64,000 nt of DNA from Gammaproteobacteria bacterium (lineage in GTDB: Bacteria > Pseudomonadota > Gammaproteobacteria > Xanthomonadales > SZUA-36): NCBI GenBank assembly GCA_021772935.1, contig JAJFLA010000005.1, positions 1-64,000 on the forward strand, given 5' to 3'. Every line of letters begins with the position of its first letter. Position 1 is the first letter of the stretch. The notes under the pieces were generated by a model. The model saw only the letters and a list, made by a program, of their open reading frames with translations, was not told the DNA's origin and ran no database searches. Position numbers and translations under genes: made by a program. Positions 56,661 to 64,000 of the stretch are shown here, piece after piece.

Positions 56661-58409
56661 TTACCCCAGCTTGGCCACAACCGCATCGCGAATGCTCTGG
56701 AAATAAATGCCTTCGTTGGCCGGGTAGGTTCCGGCCTTGCCATTCAACTTCTTCATATTCATGCCGCCGGCGTGGTGCAGCGCGACCAGATCCCAGTCCT
56801 GGTTGAAGACGGGACTGCCCGAACTGCCGCCCTCAGTGGGCGCCCGGTAGTGCACCACGGGTCTCTCGTGATCAAGGAGCAGATTGTCATCTATGGAATA
56901 GGACAGGCCACCGCCACGGGGATGACCAATGACATAGACCCGCTGATTTTTGTCCACCAGTGGAAGTCGCTTGGCAATCGGATAGGGGTTTTCATGCACG
57001 ATGTGTGATTTAAGGCTGAGGATTGTGCAGTCCAGTTCGCTTCTGGGAGAGCTGAAGAGTATCTGATCAACTTCGAACTCCTTGTTCGAATCTTTTGCCT
57101 CGAAACGGATTCGAACCTCGTCTGCAGGTAGAGCGGCTGGTATGGAGTTTTGCTCCGCAAGATCATCACTGACTACGTGTGCGTTTGTGACCACCACACA
57201 TTTTTGACCGATGCCTTGGTGCAAATCTGCACCGCGAATGAGGAAACCGGAACCGTGGCCGTTGCCGGAGCGGTCACGGATTTGGGCTACGCCGCTAGCC
57301 CGGTCCAGTCCCTTACGATACCACTGGAAGGTCTTGTAGCGGTCCTTGCCGAGGATTTGTTCAAACTGCTTATCTGCTTCCAGTGCCGTAGCAGTGATGA
57401 GGTTTTGGGCCGGGTTCTCGATCTCCACCCGGCCGCCTTCCTGCCGCAATAGCGCCTCGCGCAGCAGGTGAAGGATCTTTGCATGCTCCTTTTTGCTGTC
57501 ATCCAGTTTCCAGACTTCCTCGAACTGCCGTAAGGTGCTAGCGTATTCGAAGGCATCGGCGTCTTTGTTTTTCTGTGTGTACCTGAGCATCCACTCAAAG
57601 GCCTGCGAGTAATCCTTCAATGCCAGGCAGGCTTCCCCTGCAGTTGCGTAGTCCCATAGATCTGACTTCTTTTTTGACGTAATCTGTTTCAGGATAGCTG
57701 TTGCGGTTGCCGTGGCATCGGGCAAGCCCTTGGCCAAGCTTATCTTGTCGCGTTTCGCCCGCTCGAGCAAAGCTACTGCGTTGATCCCATGCCATATGTG
57801 GTCCTTCTTTTTCCTATACACACCGGCGTAGTCTAAGACTGCATCCTCGAGCTGCTGACGAATCATGGTGCCCGGACGTTTGTCTGTTGCGGCATCCATA
57901 TATATCTGTTTCCGTGCGCGGCCCTTGAGGCCCCGGGCTTCCGCTAATTCGGCAATGTTATTTGTTTCGAGGCAATCCTGCTCCAGGACCTGGAGCACAT
58001 CAAGGCTAGCGGTGATATGCCCTAGGTCTAGCAGGGCCTGCGCGTATTGCCTTCGGATGCCCGGTTCATCCTGCCCGGTCTGAATCAGCACATCAGCAAC
58101 TTTGATGATCTGATCGAAATATCGCTTGCGGCGAAGGATACCAAGAATAGATTCTGACTCGGCGAAAGGGTAGGGCTTCGCGCGTGTCCGCAGATGAACA
58201 GCCAGCTCGCCGCACAGGTCATCAGAACGTTGCCGGTCGAACGTCCCGATCGCAACTCCCAATTCCTTTACAAAGCCCTTGGGATGCGTAGCGATATTCT
58301 CCCGTATCTGTTTAACAAGCCTGTCGGATGCACTCTCGACCTCTCCGGCGTTATACGCTCTGGCCGCAGTACCGATCTCGTCAAGGAGGCCTTTTATTTT
58401 TTGGACCAT
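56661..58409 (-). CDS. TPR/TRAFs-binding-like domain fused to a trypsin-like serine protease
   Basis: 582 residues. Residues 1-330 are helical repeats; HIWHGINAVALLERAKR (about 204-220) resembles the GINAATL signature of the TRAFs-binding (DUF4071) domain, and AGEACLALKDYSQAFEWMLR is TPR-like. Residues about 370-580 are a chymotrypsin-fold protease with triad H411 (VVVTNAHVVSD), D460 (SELDCTILSL) and S530 (GGSSGSPVFNQ). No signal peptide, so it acts in the cytoplasm. GGAG five bases before ATG. Thirteen bases after the hydrolase gene. Fusions like this occur in bacterial conflict systems, where the protease cleaves partner effectors. Confidence 0.82.
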   Translation of the reverse strand: MVQKIKGLLDEIGTAARAYNAGEVESASDRLVKQIRENIATHPKGFVKELGVAIGTFDRQRSDDLCGELAVHLRTRAKPYPFAESESILGILRRKRYFDQIIKVADVLIQTGQDEPGIRRQYAQALLDLGHITASLDVLQVLEQDCLETNNIAELAEARGLKGRARKQIYMDAATDKRPGTMIRQQLEDAVLDYAGVYRKKKDHIWHGINAVALLERAKRDKISLAKGLPDATATATAILKQITSKKKSDLWDYATAGEACLALKDYSQAFEWMLRYTQKNKDADAFEYASTLRQFEEVWKLDDSKKEHAKILHLLREALLRQEGGRVEIENPAQNLITATALEADKQFEQILGKDRYKTFQWYRKGLDRASGVAQIRDRSGNGHGSGFLIRGADLHQGIGQKCVVVTNAHVVSDDLAEQNSIPAALPADEVRIRFEAKDSNKEFEVDQILFSSPRSELDCTILSLKSHIVHENPYPIAKRLPLVDKNQRVYVIGHPRGGGLSYSIDDNLLLDHERPVVHYRAPTEGGSSGSPVFNQDWDLVALHHAGGMNMKKLNGKAGTYPANEGIYFQSIRDAVVAKLG

Positions 58410-58422
58410 CGCTGCTCCAGAA

Positions 58423-59370
58423 TTACAGCTCGAGCAACTTCTTCAAGTGGTTGCACAAATCCTGCTGCCCGTAATATTTGTAGCTGCTATGGCGCCATTT
58501 CCCGGAGTTATGCACCCTCTGATCGATCACCACTTTATTCCCGTCCTTCTGGTAATCATTCGCGATACGAGCATCGAAAGCCACGGGGTCAAGGCGGTCA
58601 TACACATTGACCCAGTCGCCAGCGACCTTGTCCGAAGGGAAAGCGTCACGCTTGTCGTAATCCGGTTTGAAATTGTCGTGAACCTCGCTGATGCCTAGTG
58701 GGCAGCCCACGGTCATATAGGCGCTGATTGGTGGGCAGTCGGCAACATTTTTAAGACAATCATAGGAAATCACCGTGCCCATGCTGTGGCTGACAACGAC
58801 ATGCGGACCTTCTAGGTTCGCGGTATCTTCTTTTAACTGGTCCACGAAAAGTTGACGGATATGATCCTGCACCTGGTATTTCTCGCCGGGTCGCGGGGAA
58901 AATTTAGCGTTAAACAGGTAATGATGCACATCCTTAAGAAGTGCTTTCATAACCCTCCTTTTGATGAACCATGGCAGGGGAATAGCTTCGAATGTGAGCG
59001 CCTCCAGTTCGTTTTCGTTCCCCTCGAAGTCAGGTGGCGTGTAATCGTCACTCTCCGGGGATTTCTTATCGAAACGGAGTTTCTCGCGAAAAGACTCGAC
59101 GAAAGCCTTTTCCTCGTCGGGCAGGTCATCGATCCACGCCAAATCCTCGTCCATCCACGCAGTGCCCAGCCCTTCTTCCACACTTTCAAAATTGGCATCC
59201 GGGGCTGCCGGCTCAGCGTACATCACGTCGGCCCAGTAGACCATTGAGGTGGAGACGCCATTCGTGGCGAGATCCAGTCCCCCCTGTGCCAAGTGGGCTT
59301 CCCAGTTTTCAAGCAGTTTTTCTTTGGGTGGCTTGTTGGCGATACCATGTATAAATGTGACGTGCGGCAT
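58423..59370 (-). CDS. Alpha/beta hydrolase, PGAP1/lipase-like, first gene of the module
   Basis: About 315 residues; ATG 59370 is preferred because GAGGAG lies eight bases ahead, while the first ATG (59376) is only two bases from it. Motifs: VTFIHGIANKPPKEKLLENW (oxyanion HG), HVVVSHSMGTVISYDCLKN (nucleophile elbow SHSMG), YDRLDPVAFDARIAND (acid) and a C-terminal SGKWRHSSYKYYGQ (likely His). No signal peptide or lipobox, hence cytosolic. Could be an esterase, phospholipase or protein deacylase. It heads the operon with the trypsin, TIR and pYEATS-TIR genes. Confidence 0.78.
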   Translation of the reverse strand: MPHVTFIHGIANKPPKEKLLENWEAHLAQGGLDLATNGVSTSMVYWADVMYAEPAAPDANFESVEEGLGTAWMDEDLAWIDDLPDEEKAFVESFREKLRFDKKSPESDDYTPPDFEGNENELEALTFEAIPLPWFIKRRVMKALLKDVHHYLFNAKFSPRPGEKYQVQDHIRQLFVDQLKEDTANLEGPHVVVSHSMGTVISYDCLKNVADCPPISAYMTVGCPLGISEVHDNFKPDYDKRDAFPSDKVAGDWVNVYDRLDPVAFDARIANDYQKDGNKVVIDQRVHNSGKWRHSSYKYYGQQDLCNHLKKLLEL

Positions 59371-59717
59371 GTGCATTTCTCCTCTTTAGAAGTTCAACCA
59401 AGCTAGAGTAGTCGAAGCTTAATAATCCCGAACCCAAAATGCTCCAGTCAGCGCCAATTATTGACTGCCATACTAAGGGTCTGAATAGGCGCTATCAAGG
59501 TGAATTGGTGTATCGACATTTTCATGCGGTGGCTAAATTGTCCTTAGCAATGCTGCTTTTGCACAGAAACAGACGAGGAATAGGTCGCCTATCCGGTAGT
59601 ATTTTATATTATGATGTCATGCTTTATTCTGATGATTGTTTTGAATCAACGGATTAATTATTTAAGGGTTTCTCATGGCTTCCAGTCAGTAAACACAACC
59701 GGATCCTTGCGTTTTTA
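59371..59717. other. Upstream region of the four-gene module
   Basis: About 350 bases, no supported gene; small frames here show no family features. It should contain the module promoter, but I see no strong sigma-70 pair on the minus strand. The right part adjoins the truncated IS3 orfA. Confidence 0.4.
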
Positions 59718-59939
59718 TCAGTCACCGGCATACATCTTTTTAAGTCGCTGGTTTTCTGTTTCCAACTGCTTGAGCCGCGCCATCAGTGACGCATCCATAC
59801 CACCGTATTTAGCTCGCCATTTGTAAAAAGTGGCACTGCTCATACCATGTTCTCGGTATAAAGCCGGAACCTGCGTTCCGGCCTCGGCCTGGTTCAATAT
59901 CGCCAGTATCTGACTATCGCTATATCTTGATTTTTTCAT
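59718..59939 (-). pseudogene. IS3-family transposase OrfA, truncated
   Basis: MKKSRYSDSQILAILNQAEA and the HTH region MSSATFYKWRAKYGGMDASL are characteristic of OrfA in the IS3 family. Identity is lost after RLKKMYA at about 59727, where intact copies continue into the leucine-zipper end, and no orfB follows. IS3-like end sequence (TTGGGGGGATTACC at about 59996) lies upstream of the ATG. A decayed IS flanking the four-gene module. Confidence 0.82.
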
Positions 59940-60281
59940 GCAGAATCTCCTTCGTTTAGTTTACGAGAAAATTTTACTTATGAATTCAATTAATTATTGG
60001 GGGGATTACCATGGGAACGATAGTTAACCCAGCATTTTTTTCAGCGAGTTTGTTTGTAACTCTTATAAATTCCATTTGTTTGGTATTCAGATAGTTTTTA
60101 CGTTGTTTGAATTTGTCTGATTACGTTTAATTTCAGCAGTGATCATGTAATTGCCCTGCTACAATCCGCAAAATTCAAATCTTGGCTGCCAAAGCAAAAA
60201 ACCCCTTCATCCCTTCTTATTAGTTGATTTTCCTTGTTAATACAGCTAACTGGTCAACTATATACCTCTCATCGAAAATCG
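59940..60281. other. Intergenic region between the IS3 remnant and icmF
   Basis: About 340 bases, AT-rich, containing the IS3 left-flank remnant to about 60010 and then no supported gene. It is the 3' side of icmF; no convincing terminator is visible. Confidence 0.4.
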
Positions 60282-63200
60282 CTACATATTCCGCCGATAC
60301 TCCCCTCCAACATCATAAAGCGCATGGCTCATCGACCCCAACGAGCAATCCTTAGCGGCATCCATCAATGACTCAAAGGTATTCTTACGCTCACGTGCCA
60401 CCTGCTGCAACCGAACCAATTCCGGTGAAGCCTCGGCCTGATGGCTATCTCTAAACACCTCGACATTGCTCACCTGCTGATCCTTCTCAGCATCCGTCGA
60501 GCGCATCAACTCCACTTCACCACCCTCAGCATGACTCTCCTTACCACCAAGGAAAGTATTCACGCCAATCAGCGGCAAACTACCATCATGCTTTTTATGC
60601 TCGTAATACATCGATTCATCCTGAATCTTGCTGCGCTGGTACATCGTATCCATCGCACCCAGCACACCGCCACGCTCCGAAATCCGCTCAAATTCCTGGT
60701 AAACAGCTTCTTCGACCAGGTCGGTCAATTCATCAACAATAAAACTGCCCTGCCAGGGGTTTTCGCAAAAATTAAGCCCCAATTCCTTATTAATAATCAT
60801 CTGAATGGCCACTGCGCGGCGCACCGATTCTTCCGTTGGGGTGGTAATTGCCTCGTCGTAGGCGTTGGTGTGTAAGGAGTTACAATTGTCGAACAGCGCG
60901 TATAATGCCTGTAACGTGGTGCGAATGTCGTTGAACTGTATTTCTTGAGAGTGCAAAGAGCGCCCACTTGTTTGAATATGATATTTCAACATCTGGCTGC
61001 GACGGTTGGCGCCGTAGCGCTCACGCATGGCACGCGCCCAAATACGCCGGGCCACCCGGCCGATAACGGTATATTCCGGGTCCATGCCATTGCTGAAGAA
61101 GAAACTCAGGTTGGGCGCGAAGTCGTCGATACTCATGCCGCGTGCGAGGTAATACTCGACGATGGTCAGACCGTTGCTGAGCGTAAAGGCCAACTGGCTG
61201 ATCGGGTTCGCGCCGGCTTCGGCGATGTGGTAGCCGGAGATCGAGACGCTGTAAAAATTGCGCACGCCGTTATCGACAAAGTATTGCTGAATATCACCCA
61301 TCATACGCATGGCAAATTCGGTCGAGAAGATGCAGGTGTTTTGCGCCTGGTCTTCTTTGAGGATATCGGCTTGCACGGTGCCGCGTACTTTTTTCAGCGT
61401 CGCTGCCTTGATGCTTTCGTAGGTTTTGGCATCGACCAGTTTGTCACCGGTGATACCGAGCATCGCCAGCCCCAGACTGTTGTTGCCTTCGGGCAGTTCG
61501 CCTTCGTAATGGGGTTGTTTTCTACCTTTAAAGTAGCCTTTGATCTTCTTCTCTGCTACTTCCCATTCGCCCGCCGCCTTTAAGTGTAATTCCACTTGCT
61601 GATCGATGGCCGCGTTCATAAAAAACGCCAGTATCATTGGCGCGGGACCATTGATGGTCATCGAAACCGAGGTGGTGGCTGAACACAGGTCAAAACCGGA
61701 ATAGAGTTTTTTCAGATCATCCAACGTGGCGATAGAAACACCGGAGTTGCCAACTTTGCCGTAGATGTCCGGGCGCGTATGCGGGTCTTCACCATATAGC
61801 GTTACCGAATCAAATGCGGTGCTCAGACGCGCCGTGACACCATCTTTACTTAAGTAGTGAAAGCGGCGGTTGGTTCGCTCTGGTGTGCCCTCACCTGCAA
61901 ACATGCGAGTCGGGTCTTCGCCTGCGCGGCGGTAGGGGAAGACACCGGCGGTATAGGGGTAGGCACCGGGCAGGTTTTCACGCATCAGGAATGACAATAA
62001 CTCACCCCAGTCTTTGTCGCGCGGCATACCGATTTTGGGGATTTGGATCTTGCTGAGTGATTCCTTGAAGTTGTTACCGGTGATTTCGCGGCCACGGACT
62101 TCGTAGGAATATTGCTCGGTGCGCAGGCCTTGTTTGCGCGCTGGCCACTCCTTCAAAAGTGCGATGGCTTCTTTTGATAGTTCGTCCAATGCGGCGTTGT
62201 AACGTTGGCGCAGCAGGACAAATTCGTTGTCTCCAGCCAGATCATCACTTCGGTAGGGTTCGAAGCTTGCTGGTAAGGCGGCGTCGCCCATATCTTTCAG
62301 ACACGCAAAATAATGTTGCGCCAGGCTGGCGGCCTCGGCCTGTCTTTCGATGTCTTTGTTAACATCCCTGCCCTGCTCGGCGATCTCCGCCAGGTATCGG
62401 GCGCGGTTGCCAGGAATGAGCACAGTGGCTCTCGGTTTACGCACCGATGTGTCGATATCCGTACGCCACTCGGCACTGGGTAAACCCAGTTTTTCAGTCA
62501 ACAGACGCAGTAGATTGACAAACATCCAGCTGATACCGGGGTCGTTGAACTGACTGGCGATGGTCGGGTAGACCGGCACATCGTCGTCTTCCATCGTAAA
62601 AGCCAGGTGATTGCGCTTCCATTGCTTGCGCACATCACGCAAGGCGTCTTCGGCGGCACGTTTATCAAATTTGTTCAGGATCACCAGTTCGGCGTAATCG
62701 AGCATGTCGATTTTTTCGAGCTGGCTCTGTGCACCAAACTCCGAGGTCATCACGTAACAGGCGAAATCGACCATATCGACGATTTCAGAATCGGATTGGC
62801 CAATACCGGCGGTTTCCACGATCACCAGGTCAAAACCGGCTGATTTGAGGAAGCTGATAGCGTCCTGCAGCATGGCACTGGTGGCAAGGTGCTGACGGCG
62901 GGTCGCCATCGAGCGCATGTAAATGTTTTCTGAGCGCAGGCTGTTCATGCGGATGCGGTCACCCAGCAAGGCACCGCCGGTGCGTCTACGAGTTGGGTCG
63001 ACGGCCAGCACCGCAATACGTTTTTCTGGGAAACTCGTCAGCATGCGATTGAGTATTTCATCGGTGACCGATGATTTACCCGCACCACCGGTACCGGTAA
63101 GACCAATCACCGGCGCCGGGTTTTTGCTACCGGCCCATTCATGGCGTTTCATCTTCAGTTCGGCTTCGCCATATATGCCGGCCTCAAGTGCGCTGAGCAT

Positions 63201-63719
63201 TTGTGCGATATCGTTGGCGTTGTTTTGTCTTAGCTGAGTGGGGAAAGCAGTTTGATGGCGGTGTTCACCGGCCCGCGCCACCACATCTTCAATCATTTCG
63301 ACCAAACCCATGCCCATACCGTCATCTGGATGGTAAATACGATTAACACCGTAGGCTTCAAGCTCCGCGATCTCGTCCAGTGTGATGGTGCCGCCACCGC
63401 CACCGAATATCTGTATGTGCCCTGCCCCACGTTCCTTTAGCTGGTCGATCATGAAGCGGAAATATTCGTTGTGACCACCCTGGTAGGACGATATTGCAAT
63501 TGCGTCAGCGTCTTCTTCGATGGCTGCGCGCACGATATCCATGACACTACGGTTGTGACCCAGGTGGATGACTTCACAGCCCTGTGCCTGGATTAAACGT
63601 CGCATGATGTTGATAGCGGCATCGTGGCCATCGAATAGAGAGGCTGCCGTCACAAACCGCAAGGGTGTGTTGAGTGCTGGTGTTTTGCTGACATTGATGT
63701 CAGAGGCTGCTTGTTTCAT
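60282..63719 (-). CDS. icmF: Fused isobutyryl-CoA mutase IcmF (acyl-CoA mutase with G-protein chaperone)
   Basis: 1145 residues. Order: B12-binding domain (FDGHDAAINIMRRLIQAQG; the lower-ligand DxH motif), MeaB-type GTPase chaperone (IGLTGTGGAGKSSVTDEIL, AVDPTRRRTGGALLGDRIRM, TAGIGQSDSEIVDMVDF), then the mutase TIM barrel (LFAGEGTPERTNRRFHYLSK, TRPDIYGKVGNSGVSIATLD, FSTEFAMRMMGDIQQYF, SGYHIAEAGANPISQLAFTL). Adenosylcobalamin enzyme interconverting isobutyryl-CoA and n-butyryl-CoA. Starts directly at the MerR stop. Substrate variants (pivalyl-CoA or others) cannot be excluded. Confidence 0.93.
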   Translation of the reverse strand: MKQAASDINVSKTPALNTPLRFVTAASLFDGHDAAINIMRRLIQAQGCEVIHLGHNRSVMDIVRAAIEEDADAIAISSYQGGHNEYFRFMIDQLKERGAGHIQIFGGGGGTITLDEIAELEAYGVNRIYHPDDGMGMGLVEMIEDVVARAGEHRHQTAFPTQLRQNNANDIAQMLSALEAGIYGEAELKMKRHEWAGSKNPAPVIGLTGTGGAGKSSVTDEILNRMLTSFPEKRIAVLAVDPTRRRTGGALLGDRIRMNSLRSENIYMRSMATRRQHLATSAMLQDAISFLKSAGFDLVIVETAGIGQSDSEIVDMVDFACYVMTSEFGAQSQLEKIDMLDYAELVILNKFDKRAAEDALRDVRKQWKRNHLAFTMEDDDVPVYPTIASQFNDPGISWMFVNLLRLLTEKLGLPSAEWRTDIDTSVRKPRATVLIPGNRARYLAEIAEQGRDVNKDIERQAEAASLAQHYFACLKDMGDAALPASFEPYRSDDLAGDNEFVLLRQRYNAALDELSKEAIALLKEWPARKQGLRTEQYSYEVRGREITGNNFKESLSKIQIPKIGMPRDKDWGELLSFLMRENLPGAYPYTAGVFPYRRAGEDPTRMFAGEGTPERTNRRFHYLSKDGVTARLSTAFDSVTLYGEDPHTRPDIYGKVGNSGVSIATLDDLKKLYSGFDLCSATTSVSMTINGPAPMILAFFMNAAIDQQVELHLKAAGEWEVAEKKIKGYFKGRKQPHYEGELPEGNNSLGLAMLGITGDKLVDAKTYESIKAATLKKVRGTVQADILKEDQAQNTCIFSTEFAMRMMGDIQQYFVDNGVRNFYSVSISGYHIAEAGANPISQLAFTLSNGLTIVEYYLARGMSIDDFAPNLSFFFSNGMDPEYTVIGRVARRIWARAMRERYGANRRSQMLKYHIQTSGRSLHSQEIQFNDIRTTLQALYALFDNCNSLHTNAYDEAITTPTEESVRRAVAIQMIINKELGLNFCENPWQGSFIVDELTDLVEEAVYQEFERISERGGVLGAMDTMYQRSKIQDESMYYEHKKHDGSLPLIGVNTFLGGKESHAEGGEVELMRSTDAEKDQQVSNVEVFRDSHQAEASPELVRLQQVARERKNTFESLMDAAKDCSLGSMSHALYDVGGEYRRNM

Positions 63720-64000
63720 TCAGCTTATCTCGCTTGTGTTATTCATACTGTTTCCATATTCCGCCAGCGCCAGCTGGCATTGATCCTCAACATTCTTCAG
63801 ATCGCTCAACATGACGGCCAGGTCTCTTTGTTTACGTTCCAGTTCGGCGCGCTTTTCACCAATACGTACGATAAATTTTTCGAGCTGTTGGCGGTTACCC
63901 TGTGCCGATCCATACATGCGGATAAGCTCTGCCGTTTCATCCAGGCTCAAGCCCAGGCGCTTGCCACGCAGGATCAGCCTCAGGCTGGTGCGATCGGGCG
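63720..64000 (-). CDS. MerR-family regulator, C-terminal part (cut by window edge)
   Basis: The 3' end of a MerR protein read inwards from the window edge: DRTSLRLILRGKRLGLSLDE, TAELIRMYG and the coiled-coil dimerisation helix with VRIGEKRAELERKQRDL. This matches LiuR-like regulators of acyl-CoA catabolism. The TGA stop is followed immediately by the icmF ATG, so both are in one transcript and the regulator likely controls icmF and neighbouring catabolic genes. Confidence 0.8.
   Translation of the reverse strand, partial: PDRTSLRLILRGKRLGLSLDETAELIRMYGSAQGNRQQLEKFIVRIGEKRAELERKQRDLAVMLSDLKNVEDQCQLALAEYGNSMNNTSEIS

Noticed and set aside
59439-59657. 72-codon frame upstream of the four-gene module
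   Set aside because: No recognisable features or ribosome site; more likely promoter-side non-coding DNA.

Overview
The window looks like a chromosomal segment of a gammaproteobacterium. The evidence is zipA next to smc and ligA, the nnr-tsaE-amiC-mutL-miaA-hfq-hflX-hflK-hflC-purA cluster with queG divergent at its head, rnr-rlmB near purA, and gloB/mltD divergent from a methyltransferase-rnhA-dnaQ unit. Base composition is close to half GC. GTP cyclohydrolase IB (FolE2), a fused IcmF mutase with a MerR regulator beside it, and several palindromic repeat families argue against an enteric bacterium. I cannot place it more finely from sequence alone.

Layout. 1-6.7 kb: the 5' part of uvrB, an aspartate aminotransferase, a FimT/GspH pseudopilin, tRNA-Asn, a SYLF-domain protein, an SLC13 permease and a lipoprotein. 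6.7-13 kb: smc-zipA-ligA. 13-18.3 kb: queF, bolA/yciI, then a YciO-scpA-scpB-rluB-HD run. 18.3-24.8 kb: a nucleoside deaminase, rlmB, rnr, tRNA-Leu, an AT-rich stretch and purA. 24.8-36 kb: the conserved hfl/hfq/mutL cluster on the minus strand plus queG. 36-48.4 kb: a class III aminotransferase, a WYL regulator, gltX, mltF, dnaQ, rnhA, gloB, mltD, an M23 peptidase and folE2. This is mostly housekeeping DNA and cell-wall maintenance.

48.5-60.3 kb is an accessory region. It holds a decayed prophage tail fragment with a nonsense-broken phage-type HTH gene, a secreted metzincin protease with a secreted partner, a complete IS21-family element with an unusually large array of terminal repeats, an IS200-like transposase remnant and an IS3 orfA remnant. 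Between the IS200/IS21 debris and the IS3 remnant lies a compact four-gene minus-strand module: alpha/beta hydrolase, then TPR/TRAFs-binding-like domain fused to a trypsin-like protease, then a TIR protein, then a pYEATS-TIR fusion. This is the best candidate for an under-described immune or conflict system: a protease switch, a likely ligand or modification reader, two probable NAD-consuming TIR effectors and a possible lipase/esterase. 60.3-64 kb returns to metabolism with icmF and the 3' part of its MerR-type regulator.

A second theme is repeats acting at gene edges. Two about 160-bp imperfect-palindrome (MITE-like) elements share an AGGARCC terminus and an AATAGC/GCTATT apex, and a solo end lies elsewhere. 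They sit at or within 2 bp of stop codons of bolA, rnr and the HD gene. A different 270-bp element abuts the GTG start of rnr and supplies its Shine-Dalgarno sequence.
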